A program made the translations under genes and the position numbers. Of a DNA stretch of 51,851 nt, positions 27,528 through 35,119 are shown piece by piece; position 1 is the first letter of the stretch; each line of letters starts with the position of its first letter. Below the pieces are notes generated by a model, which saw nothing but the letters and a program-made list of their open reading frames with translations, ran no database searches and was not told the DNA's origin. The stretch is from Pseudanabaena sp. M53BS1SP1A06MG. Its GTDB lineage: Bacteria > Cyanobacteriota > Cyanobacteriia > Pseudanabaenales > Pseudanabaenaceae. The stretch lies in NCBI GenBank assembly GCA_020404105.1, contig JADBWH010000045.1, positions 1 through 51,851 on the forward strand. The letters are read 5' to 3'.

Positions 27528-28610
27528 ATGACCCAATCTATAGCTAAGCCTAAACAAGTCGATCTCTCAACTTTATACGATCGCCTCAGAAAACTTGGCT
27601 TTAATCAAGATTTTATCTTCAGTAACGGGCTACCTGATTGGTGGTGTGAAGAATATGAAGCCTCTGGGGATGCTGTTGTAACTGCGGCAGCCTACTTGTC
27701 ACGGAGATTTAATCTGGATTTGCCTTCTCTTCTAAGTCCAGATCTCACTCCCGCTTTTGATGCAGAGAGTAAAGCACTATTTAAAACTGTCAAGAACCAA
27801 GATGCAAATGATGAAAATGTTAAGGCTGAATTAGCTGTTGCTCAAAATCTGGCTTTAAGAGTAGCTGAGTTGATTGCATATACATACAAGTGTCAGTATC
27901 AATCAATTGTAGGAATGACAGCTAAGGAGATTCGGGCGGCAATTCTTGATAAATATACCTCTGTGACTTTAGAAGCATTACTTGGCTTTTGTCATGAGTA
28001 TGGAATTCCTATAGGGCATTTTGCGGAATTCCCCACTAAAGTTAAAAAGTTTTTTGGCATGGTCACACAAAGCAAAGGGCATCCTGTGATTGTGGTAAGC
28101 CTATGTGACTTATCTCCTAGTCGGTTATCTTTTATTATTGCCCATGAGCTAGGACATATTGCCTTGGGGCATCTTGAGGATGGCTTGATTATTAGTGAGC
28201 AGAATCTAGGTATGCTCGATCAGCTTGATGATGATGAAAGTGCGGCTAATGAGTTTGCGGCGGAGCTAATACTAGGACAGCCCGATCGCGTTTACTATTT
28301 CCCTCATTACATGACAGCCGAAGCTCTCTCGGAAAGCGCAATGGAGAAATCTCGTCGCGATCGCGTGGATGCTGGTTCGATCGCTTGGAACTATGGCTGG
28401 TATAAAACAAGTCATTTTCCTGTCGCTCGTAAGGCGGCTGGATTAATCGAGAAAAACAGCAATGCTCCACAACAGATTAATCGATATCTCAGTAAGTCCC
28501 TTGATTGGGACAGTTTAAGTAATGACAATCGAGAATACTTGGCTTTGGCTCTGGGATTAGATATTGTCGAAATCATTGAGGAGTCTTGGAATTGCTTACC
28601 TGTTTCCTAG
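27528..28610 (+). CDS. ImmA/IrrE family metallo-endopeptidase
   Basis: The 360-residue protein has the zinc-peptidase motif FIIAHELGHIALGH (HExxH) near residues 205-218. A third acidic ligand candidate lies in the ESAANEFAAEL segment. This is the ImmA/IrrE type (COG2856), whose members cleave XRE-family repressors and often control mobile elements or toxins. No XRE DNA-binding domain is seen in the N-terminal 130 residues. ATG 27528 was chosen over TTG 27507 because AGGAGG (27513-27518) is ideally spaced. It is divergent from the helicase (81 bp apart) and overlaps the PIN-like gene. Confidence 0.85.
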   Translation: MTQSIAKPKQVDLSTLYDRLRKLGFNQDFIFSNGLPDWWCEEYEASGDAVVTAAAYLSRRFNLDLPSLLSPDLTPAFDAESKALFKTVKNQDANDENVKAELAVAQNLALRVAELIAYTYKCQYQSIVGMTAKEIRAAILDKYTSVTLEALLGFCHEYGIPIGHFAEFPTKVKKFFGMVTQSKGHPVIVVSLCDLSPSRLSFIIAHELGHIALGHLEDGLIISEQNLGMLDQLDDDESAANEFAAELILGQPDRVYYFPHYMTAEALSESAMEKSRRDRVDAGSIAWNYGWYKTSHFPVARKAAGLIEKNSNAPQQINRYLSKSLDWDSLSNDNREYLALALGLDIVEIIEESWNCLPVS

Positions 28611-29203
28611 ACAATGACATTGTTATTAAGTTATCTGCATTTGATTTATTTGATGAAGCTATTGCTGTTTTAAATTTAGATTGGACACAGCTACAAGTAA
28701 TTAGCACTGCTCAATATACTTTTCGGGGTAAGAGTTACATCGCTCAGTATTCTGAGTCAGTTTGTCAAAAGGCGATCGCTATTACGCAAAAGTGCCAAAA
28801 GGTGATGGTAGAGAATAGCCTAGAAGCAGAGTTGTTAAATGGATTTGCGGGTATTGATATAGGTGAGGCGGCGCTGATTGTGGCGACGTGATCGCAGACA
28901 GATTTTTTATTGCTAAGTGGTGACAAAAACTGTATTACACAACTAGCGGCAATTCCTGAACAAATTTATAAGCGGTTATGTGGACGGGTGATTTGTTTGG
29001 AGCAGCTTATTTTGAAGTTGATTGAGGTTAAGGGGTTTGTGTTTGTGCGCGATCGCGTTTTGCCGATGGTTAGTTGTGATAAGTCTCTTCAAATATGTTT
29101 TGGCTATTCGAGTTCTGCGAGTGAGGAGAATGTGATTGTGGGGCTGAATAGCTATATCAATGACATTCGGCAACAAGCTCCAAATTTGTTAGCAAATTTG
29201 TAA
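28586..29203 (+). pseudogene. PIN-like domain protein, interrupted by one in-frame TGA
   Basis: Two parts in the same frame (28586-28891 and 28892-29203) join across a single TGA. Together they give about 205 residues with PIN-domain acidic signatures: FLDNDIVIKL at the N-terminus, GIDIGEAALIVAT in the middle and LLLSGDKNCI shortly after the stop. The start is probably TTG 28586, right after gaggag and inside the metallopeptidase gene, so the two are translationally coupled. The stop (GTGATCGCAG) would read Arg with one C-to-T change. The product is likely a PIN RNase-like effector, now truncated and probably inactive. The 3' end is 6 bp from the convergent DUF5615 gene. Confidence 0.65.
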
Positions 29204-29209
29204 TCTTTT

Positions 29210-29542
29210 TTAGTACAGCGTAAGTATTCCAAAGGTTTGATCGATCGCTAACAACTGAATATCTTCAATATGCGATCGCAACATTGTCTCGATTTCGTTG
29301 GTTGAGCAATTACCGCGCCTAATCCAAATAACTTTGGGCGGGAATCCTTTCAACACCAAAAGCTCGTTATAGTCACTATCTCTGGTGACGATAGTAAAGT
29401 CATTACTCAGAGCATATTTCCATATATTGAGATCGTCTTCTTGCCCCATTCCTAATGTATAGACATGAGTGGATTCAGGAAATAAGTTTGCTAAACGATT
29501 GACTAACCGAGGAGATAAGTTATGGTCGAATAAGAGCTTCAT
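29210..29542 (-). CDS. DUF5615 PIN-like toxin (pair 2)
   Basis: The 110-residue protein starts MKLLFDHNLSPRLVNRLANL. It continues HVYTLGMGQEDDLNIWKYA and then TIVTRDSDYNELL. This is the compact PIN-like (Mut7-C type) DUF5615 fold, with acidic residues Asp6 and TRDSD as the probable metal site. Such proteins pair with DUF433 proteins and are regarded as toxin-antitoxin systems, with toxicity usually inferred. Its ATG overlaps the end of the upstream DUF433 gene by 4 bp (ATGA). It ends 6 bp from the PIN-like gene on the other strand. Confidence 0.85.
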   Translation of the reverse strand: MKLLFDHNLSPRLVNRLANLFPESTHVYTLGMGQEDDLNIWKYALSNDFTIVTRDSDYNELLVLKGFPPKVIWIRRGNCSTNEIETMLRSHIEDIQLLAIDQTFGILTLY

Positions 29543-29763
29543 GCTTGTATTAATAGAGTTTGACGTTCACGATTTGCTGCATAACTCAGACAAGCAAGAA
29601 TATCTTCTTGGGTTAAGTATGGGAAGTCTTCTAAAACTTCTTGATATGTCATGCCAGAAGCTAGATATGACAGTACATCATAGACGGTGATTCGCATTCC
29701 TCTAATGCAGGGTTTACCGCTACGTTTGCCTGATTCAATTGTGATGCGGTCTTGGTAGTTCAT
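29539..29763 (-). CDS. DUF433 antitoxin (pair 2)
   Basis: This 74-residue DUF433 protein shows RITIESGKRSGKPCIRGMRI near the N-terminus. DVLSYLASGMTYQEVLEDFP, a predicted helix-turn-helix, and YLTQEDILACLSYAA follow. It is of standard length and probably binds DNA and neutralises the DUF5615 partner. It lies 31 bp downstream of the target-recognition gene on the same strand, so it may be read from the same transcript. Confidence 0.88.
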   Translation of the reverse strand: MNYQDRITIESGKRSGKPCIRGMRITVYDVLSYLASGMTYQEVLEDFPYLTQEDILACLSYAANRERQTLLIQA

Positions 29764-29794
29764 ATTTTTTTCCTTGCCCTGTATTTATTTAATT

Positions 29795-30949
29795 TTACTC
29801 AATGGGAAAGCTGGGTATGGCAACATCGATCGCATTCATAATCTGCATGGTTTCAGAAAGTGCGACGATGATTTTTTGATAGTGGTTGAGGTCTTCGGGG
29901 CTGAGTTGCCGACCTTTGCGGTCTTTGAGCCATTTGTGACAAACTTGATAGCCACCGACATAAAATTCCCAAACGCTTTCGGGTACTCCTGTAAATCTGT
30001 CGCCTTTTTTGTTGATGATGACTTCACCATCGCTATATTTGGGATGTCCTGCATCAACTACAAATTCGCCGCCTTTGTCGATTATTTGGGTGAGGTGTTG
30101 GTCTAGTTTGGGTGATTTCATTAGGTGCAATGCAACCAATTCTTCACCATATTCGCCAAGTTTGTGGAATAGTTGATCGTCGCTGGTGAGGGGTACTCGG
30201 GGAAAGTCGATCTTTAGAAATTCGGCGTAACGGGTGCGATAGGTTGGAGAATGGAAGATTGCATAGATGTAATAGAAGATTGCTTCTGGGGTTGGGGTAT
30301 AGCCTAGTTTGTTGGTTATTTCTGTTAGAAATTCATCAGAGAAATTTGGGCGGCGTTGTTCTGTTGTCGTTTGTTGTAAATTATCTGTATTGGGATAAAG
30401 ATAAAGAGGAAAAATAGATGAACCATCTTTTATCTCTATAAAAACTGCTGGAGTTGGATTTCGCGAAACTAGAGCATGATGCCACTCAGAAGCTTTAGTC
30501 TGACGCACCAAATTAAGAGCAAAATTTTCATAAAATAAATGTCCTACGACATCAAGGCGAGGTCTATCTGTAACTTCTTTTCCTAAGTATGCAATTCTTG
30601 TGTCAAAAGGTCTGTAATCAATTTGACGACAATAATTCTTCCAAGAATCAGAATCAGGTTCTTTTCCTAAGAAGTTTTTTACTTGTTCAGTTAGTGTCAA
30701 CTTGTCATATGCAATAGCTATGGAATCTCTATGAGTTTGAAAGCCAAGAAGATTTCTAGGCATAGCTTCTGATAGATTCCATCCTTCCTGATATTCACTC
30801 AATAGATCATTATCTTGTGGAATAAACAAATGAAAAGGCTTTTGAGGTTCTATCTCATTCCAATTTGTAGAATTAACATCATGAGTCGATAGCCAATCAT
30901 ACTTAGCCTCTCTCATCCCATACAAATGCGCGTGTTGAATATCAGACAT
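29795..30949 (-). CDS. Target-recognition half of a split type ISP-like methyltransferase
   Basis: The 384 residues correspond to the C-terminal part of type ISP-like restriction/modification methyltransferases. They open with HAHLYGMREAKYDWL, the block that directly follows the methyltransferase domain in unsplit proteins. RPFDTRIAYLGKEV, HALVSRNPTP, FPLYLYPN and YIYAIFHSPTYRTRYAEFLK come next, and the PRVPL and ESVWEFYVGGYQVCHKWL blocks end the domain. There are no methyltransferase catalytic motifs. The ATG at 30949 overlaps the DUF5615 stop by 8 bp. Together with the upstream 665-residue half, the total of about 1050 residues matches a full-length protein. Its likely role is sequence recognition, acting in trans with the catalytic half. 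Confidence 0.85.
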   Translation of the reverse strand: MSDIQHAHLYGMREAKYDWLSTHDVNSTNWNEIEPQKPFHLFIPQDNDLLSEYQEGWNLSEAMPRNLLGFQTHRDSIAIAYDKLTLTEQVKNFLGKEPDSDSWKNYCRQIDYRPFDTRIAYLGKEVTDRPRLDVVGHLFYENFALNLVRQTKASEWHHALVSRNPTPAVFIEIKDGSSIFPLYLYPNTDNLQQTTTEQRRPNFSDEFLTEITNKLGYTPTPEAIFYYIYAIFHSPTYRTRYAEFLKIDFPRVPLTSDDQLFHKLGEYGEELVALHLMKSPKLDQHLTQIIDKGGEFVVDAGHPKYSDGEVIINKKGDRFTGVPESVWEFYVGGYQVCHKWLKDRKGRQLSPEDLNHYQKIIVALSETMQIMNAIDVAIPSFPIE

Positions 30950-31313
30950 TACTTTTTAGATAGTTGCTTAAAAAAATCATTTGATTAACCATATCTTCTG
31001 CTGTGAGTGAAGCCATAACCACAGACAAACCGTACAATCTCTCACCAATCGAAAAATCCTGATGCATTAACAATATTCCAGCATGAACTTTACCCTCGGC
31101 TAAAAATTGCTTATGGATCTTGCTAAAGTCGCGAATGTTATAGGTGCAAATGACTCGATTGTTTTGACCAGCCCATAACAACTGTTCCTCATCTGAAAAA
31201 CCTTCGCGTTTAACCTCACTGACTGTCGTTACATCTATCTCCCTCTGACGTAGCGCCATCAACAAAGCCCGATTCATACTGTCTTCATCTAGATAGAAGC
31301 GAATATTACTCAT
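30942..31313 (-). CDS. DUF5615 PIN-like toxin (pair 1, inside the split gene)
   Basis: The 123-residue protein starts NIRFYLDEDSMNRALLMALR. It continues VTTVSEVKREGFSDEEQLLW and then VICTYNIRDFSKIHKQFL, the DUF5615 pattern. The acidic residues LDED, DEEQ and IRDF are in place. It differs clearly from the pair 2 toxin (different length and little shared sequence), so the two were probably acquired separately. It overlaps the DUF433 stop by one base and the target-recognition start by 8 bp. Confidence 0.85.
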   Translation of the reverse strand: MSNIRFYLDEDSMNRALLMALRQREIDVTTVSEVKREGFSDEEQLLWAGQNNRVICTYNIRDFSKIHKQFLAEGKVHAGILLMHQDFSIGERLYGLSVVMASLTAEDMVNQMIFLSNYLKSNV

Positions 31314-31612
31314 TAGTAACTTCCCTTCGCCGCCTGATGTTCAGCATATAAGCGATCGTAATCCTCTCGATCTTGACGCAAGGATTGATCAATCTCCTCT
31401 CGATTCGCATGATAGTAAGTCAGCGCCGCATAAACTTGAGCCATACTCAGATAACCCCAATTATCCGCAATTTCCTCAGGCGTTAAACCTTGTTTCCATA
31501 ATGTCGCAATGCGTCCAACCGTAATGCGTGTATTCGCAATACGCGGACGATTTCCGCAAATATCAGGATCGCAAACGATAAGCGTACCAATATTAAAAAT
31601 AGTTGCTGTCAT
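31313..31612 (-). CDS. DUF433 antitoxin (pair 1, inside the split gene)
   Basis: The 99-residue DUF433 protein contains LIVCDPDICGNRPRIANTRI and VGRIATLWKQGLTPEEIADN, the helix-turn-helix. YLSMAQVYAALTYYHANREE comes next, and a charged C-terminal tail (about 25 residues) is the likely toxin-binding part. Its ATG is 4 bp after the stop of the methyltransferase catalytic half, so it is probably translated by coupling. It is the upstream member of an intact toxin-antitoxin pair. Confidence 0.88.
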   Translation of the reverse strand: MTATIFNIGTLIVCDPDICGNRPRIANTRITVGRIATLWKQGLTPEEIADNWGYLSMAQVYAALTYYHANREEIDQSLRQDREDYDRLYAEHQAAKGSY

Positions 31613-31616
31613 AGGT

Positions 31617-33614
31617 TTAGGCTCCCTGCTCTTTAATCATTATACAAACCGCCACGCCCTGCTGAATATCAAACACATTTTCATCCTTTGTTTTTTCCTT
31701 AGTCTTCTCATCGATCGCCGTTTCCTTCTTCTTAGAATTACCATGCAAATCTAAAATCCTAATCCAATTAAAACTCTTCGCCAAACTCTGACGCATTCCC
31801 CGAAAAGTGGGATTATCCAAATAACCATGATTAGTCACAAACGCCAAAATCCCTGTCCCCGTCTTATCAATGCGCCACTGTGAAAAGCGAATAAACTTCA
31901 CATAGTCATCCTGCAACCATTTCGGATTCTTCTCTCCCAATGGCAACCCATCCACAAAATAATAATCCTTCACCAAAGCGCCCACCCACTCGCTCTTATT
32001 TTCAGAATGTCCAGAATAAGGAGGATTACCAATTACCACCATCACAGGAATATCTAGCTTGACCCCAGCCGCCTCATTCGATTCCTCAGCAATAAATTCC
32101 TTAAATAAAGTCTCCGATCGCCGCTTCGCATCATCAAGCGTATTCGTCAGATAAACTCCTAACCTTTGCGAACTATCAAACCGATAACCCGACTCCTCCA
32201 AAAACAAACCCAACTTCAAATGACAAATCGCATAGGGAGCCATCAACAACTCAAACCCAAACACACGCGGCAACAAATGATCGCGCACATAGTCCGACCA
32301 TGAAATATCACCAAGCCTCTGTTTAATTAGCGATCGCGCCTCACCATCATTCTCAAAGCGATCGTGAATCAACTTAAAAATCCATAACAAAAACGTCCCC
32401 GTACCACTGGCAGGATCGAGAATCATCACCTCTGGATCTGCTAACCCAAGCGGCTTATTAAACTTCTCCTTGATTAAAATATCAACCGATCGCACCATAT
32501 AGGAAACTACAGGCTCAGGCGTATAGTAAACCCCGCGCCGTTCGCGCATCTTTGGCTTATACGCCGCCAAAAAATCCTCATAAAAGTGAATTACAATATC
32601 CTCACGATTCATCTTCTGCTCAAAATCAGACAAAATCGCATCCATTTTCGCCGCTCTGAGAATGCCAAAAATTTCTAAGATCCCATCGCTTAGTTCATCC
32701 CCAAACTCATCTAAACTATGCTCAGACACATCCTTAAACAACTGCCTCAGAAATGGATTTGTCTCAGGTAAACAGTCCCAAGCATCCTGACGAGTGAAAT
32801 AGGTAGGAATAGTTTTCTGTTCTTTGCGATCGCGCACTTGCCGAAATACCCTCGCTGTAAACAAACCATAGGCGATCGTCTGAGCATAGATATCTGCAAA
32901 ACTGTAATCCTTCTCATTCTCCGCAAACGGCTTTAGACTTGGCAGCAACTCCCTTTTAAAACTCTCTAACAATCGCTGTAAATAATCATTAGCTTGCTTT
33001 TTAGCAAATACATCAGAAATTGCTTGCTCTATTTGACGGGTCACAAGGGCTAACTGGATCGCCAACTCTTTCGCCGTCTCAATCGGTTTATAAAAAACCC
33101 AATCCACATTAGGCAAAAAAAGCAAAGCTGTCTCAGTAATCTTGTTAGCCCATTGCATTGTCCCCCATTGCAAACGCCCCAATCGCGCCTTGAGGTCATC
33201 ACTATCCCAAGCAAAAATTTGAATCTGGCTCTTACGCAACTTCCCTTCCGCAGGTAACACTATCGCCACCCGTCCTACTCGCTCGGCAACTGGCAACAGT
33301 AAATACATCACAGGAGTATTTTCGGGTTCCTGATTCTGATAATGCCCATAGATTTTCTGCTGCTGTGGTTTGTCAACCAAAAAGTCCTTAATCTCAGCAT
33401 CACTAAGCCGATCTAGCTCCTCATAAAACCCCACAGCGATCGGGCAAGTATTCTGAGCCTGTGCAACATCCTGCCCTGCCCTCACATACCGAAACCCCGA
33501 ACCCGTCCGATCCAACTCCTGCAAAGGATAGCCCAAAAACTCTCGCAAAGCCTCAACGCGCTGCACCTCAGTCCCCATTGCGATCGCTTCAAATTTAGGC
33601 AAACCTTCAGACAT
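31617..33614 (-). CDS. Catalytic half of a split type ISP-like N6-adenine DNA methyltransferase
   Basis: The 665-residue protein (from the ATG at 33614, preceded by aagga) carries class gamma N6-adenine methyltransferase motifs. RRGVYYTPEPVVSYMVRS is near residue 360, the SAM-binding motif I is LDPASGTGTF (about 400-408) and the catalytic NPPY is in GNPPYSGHSE (about 530-533). The protein ends at VFDIQQGVAVCIMIKEQGA, which in unsplit relatives continues directly into the target-recognition domain. The first 200 residues lack a recognisable nuclease motif, so cleavage, if any, must come from another protein, for example the PLD-helicase. The stop is 4 bp before the DUF433 gene. Confidence 0.88.
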   Translation of the reverse strand: MSEGLPKFEAIAMGTEVQRVEALREFLGYPLQELDRTGSGFRYVRAGQDVAQAQNTCPIAVGFYEELDRLSDAEIKDFLVDKPQQQKIYGHYQNQEPENTPVMYLLLPVAERVGRVAIVLPAEGKLRKSQIQIFAWDSDDLKARLGRLQWGTMQWANKITETALLFLPNVDWVFYKPIETAKELAIQLALVTRQIEQAISDVFAKKQANDYLQRLLESFKRELLPSLKPFAENEKDYSFADIYAQTIAYGLFTARVFRQVRDRKEQKTIPTYFTRQDAWDCLPETNPFLRQLFKDVSEHSLDEFGDELSDGILEIFGILRAAKMDAILSDFEQKMNREDIVIHFYEDFLAAYKPKMRERRGVYYTPEPVVSYMVRSVDILIKEKFNKPLGLADPEVMILDPASGTGTFLLWIFKLIHDRFENDGEARSLIKQRLGDISWSDYVRDHLLPRVFGFELLMAPYAICHLKLGLFLEESGYRFDSSQRLGVYLTNTLDDAKRRSETLFKEFIAEESNEAAGVKLDIPVMVVIGNPPYSGHSENKSEWVGALVKDYYFVDGLPLGEKNPKWLQDDYVKFIRFSQWRIDKTGTGILAFVTNHGYLDNPTFRGMRQSLAKSFNWIRILDLHGNSKKKETAIDEKTKEKTKDENVFDIQQGVAVCIMIKEQGA

Positions 33615-33848
33615 CTTCAAATCCTTATTGCTAGAAACTGATTGCTAGAAAGTCAAAAGAAAAACAGAGTTTTTCATAGCAAATATCAGCATAGTACGAA
33701 AAACAATCAAGATTAATGATTTTTCGTATTTCTAGTAATAAACAGCAATAAAAATCTAAGTAGCTCAACTTAATTAAAAAAACAAACCAGAGCTTTGCTC
33801 CGCCCGCGTAGCGGGCGAAACAAAACTCTCGGTTTTTAGTTTACTTAT

Positions 33849-33869
33849 GTCATGCAATATAATTGTGTT
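33849..33869 (-). repeat. Partial copy of the hairpin repeat family
   Basis: gtcatgcaat followed by ataattgtgtt matches, inverted, the end of copy A at 21381-21401 with one difference. Only one arm end is left. Confidence 0.5.
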
Positions 33870-33940
33870 ACATGACTACTATCTCTTGAAGATGCTTTTA
33901 ATAGTCTGTCTAATTCAGGTTTTCTATCTTGGTTTACTCA

Positions 33941-33973
33941 TAAAAAAGGGTGCGATAATCGCACCCTTTTTTA
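33941..33973 (-). terminator. Rho-independent terminator of rpsB
   Basis: A 15-bp stem with a TAA loop (33941-33955 with 33959-33973), core gggtgcga/tcgcaccc, flanked by A and T runs. It starts 14 bp after the rpsB stop. Confidence 0.88.
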
Positions 33974-33986
33974 TACTTGAGAAGAT

Positions 33987-34766
33987 TTATGCTTCTACTT
34001 CGTCTTCATCACCAGTGATGATTTCATCATCGGCATATGCTTCTACTTCTTCAGCAGAAATTTCATATTCGATATCTTCAATATCGCCATGACGACCTTC
34101 GTAAATTGCATCAGCGAGCTTACCAACTACCAACTTGATCGAACGAATTGCGTCATCGTTGGCAGGAATACCAATATCAACGCTATCGGGATCACAGTTG
34201 GTGTCAAGCAAAGATACGATGGGAATACGCAGCTTTTGGCATTCTTGAACAGCATTGTACTCGCGCTTGTGGTCAACAATGATCACGATATCAGGTGGTT
34301 TCCGCATCAACTTGATTCCACCGAGATACTTGCGAAGCTTTTCCATTTCGCGGCGCAGGGTAGATGCTTCCTTCTTCGGTAGGCGATCTAGCGCACCACT
34401 TTCATCGCGACGTTCAAGATCCTTAAGGCGATCAACACGGGTTTTGATCGTTGTCCAGTTGGTGAGCATTCCACCCAACCAGCGTTGGTTGATGTAGTAG
34501 CTACCACAGCGAGCAGCCTCTTGAGCGATTAGACCAGCAGCTTGACGCTTGGTTCCGACAAATAATACTTTCTTACCTTGCTCAGAAGCTTGACGCAAAT
34601 AGGCATAAGCTTCTTCGAGGTACTGTGCAGTTTGCACAAGGTCAATAATATGAACGCCATTACGCTCGGTGAAGATGTAAGGCTCCATCTTGGGGTTCCA
34701 GCGACGGGTTTGATGCCCGAAGTGGACTCCCGACTCTAGCAATTGGGCTAGGGTTACAACTCCCAT
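33987..34766 (-). CDS. rpsB: 30S ribosomal protein S2
   Basis: S2 is a late-assembling small-subunit protein that sits near the S1 site. The 259 residues match throughout: [19 protein letters not shown] at the N-terminus, [21 protein letters not shown] and then [18 protein letters not shown]. The acidic C-terminal tail ([18 protein letters not shown]) is a common cyanobacterial feature. The start ATG has ggaga at good spacing. In most cyanobacteria tsf follows rpsB. Here a strong terminator and the accessory island follow instead. Confidence 0.97.
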   Translation of the reverse strand: MGVVTLAQLLESGVHFGHQTRRWNPKMEPYIFTERNGVHIIDLVQTAQYLEEAYAYLRQASEQGKKVLFVGTKRQAAGLIAQEAARCGSYYINQRWLGGMLTNWTTIKTRVDRLKDLERRDESGALDRLPKKEASTLRREMEKLRKYLGGIKLMRKPPDIVIIVDHKREYNAVQECQKLRIPIVSLLDTNCDPDSVDIGIPANDDAIRSIKLVVGKLADAIYEGRHGDIEDIEYEISAEEVEAYADDEIITGDEDEVEA

Positions 34767-35119
34767 TTAAGTTTTCTCCTTGTGTTCGGGTTTGTCCTTG
34801 AGCTTGAGATGGAATTTAATAATTTTTAAAACCTCACCTTGGCAAAATTTTAAAAACGAAAAAACACCCGAAACCTCAAGCGTGTGTTTTTTAACAGCTT
34901 GTCTAGGATAACGCATATATGACTCAATCGCAAAAAGAGATCGCCAGCTTTGGCAAGATCAAGACTAAGCGATCGCCTCTTGTCATTGATGTAAAGCATT
35001 TTTAATCAAACTGTTGCCCCGTCTTTAGCGGCGAAACAATCCTCTGTACTTCATTGACTGGAAAACGCTATATAGTGGTAGATATGGCGATCGCCAAATC
35101 AAAGAAATCAAGGACAACT
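34767..35119. other. Upstream region shared by rpsB and the Rre1 gene
   Basis: A 353-bp divergent promoter region with a HIP1 site near 34969. It contains the hairpin at 34858-34892. Two ATG codons upstream of 35120 (at 35084 and 35054) are in frame with rre1, but they lack ribosome-binding sites. Confidence 0.5.
34858..34892 (-). promoter_or_regulatory. Hairpin in the rpsB leader
   Basis: The stem aaaaaacac/gtgtgtttttt flanks an inner ccg..cgg-like loop, about 95-130 nt upstream of the rpsB start on the same strand. No minus-strand gene precedes it, so it may be a leader attenuator or an S2 autoregulatory structure rather than a terminator. Autoregulation by S2 leaders is known in other bacteria; here it is inference. 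Confidence 0.35.

Larger units (their letters stand above)
33615..33986. other. Island edge: intergenic region between the methyltransferase and rpsB
   Basis: A 372-bp stretch without a gene. It holds an imperfect hairpin at 33784-33838 with an inner cgcccgc/gcgggcg stem (33801-33817), a partial copy of the hairpin repeat (33849-33869) and the rpsB terminator (33941-33973). It should also hold the promoter of the methyltransferase operon. Confidence 0.6.

Noticed and set aside
28889-28891. UGA recoding (selenocysteine or readthrough) in the PIN-like gene
   Set aside because: No SECIS-like structure or selenoprotein context is seen. A C-to-T nonsense change of CGA is simpler.
30960-31607. 9-bp direct repeat atagttgct flanking most of TA pair 1 (30960-30968 and 31599-31607), as a possible target duplication
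   Set aside because: Both copies lie inside the toxin and antitoxin coding sequences, and deleting the DNA between them does not restore the methyltransferase frame. It is most likely chance.
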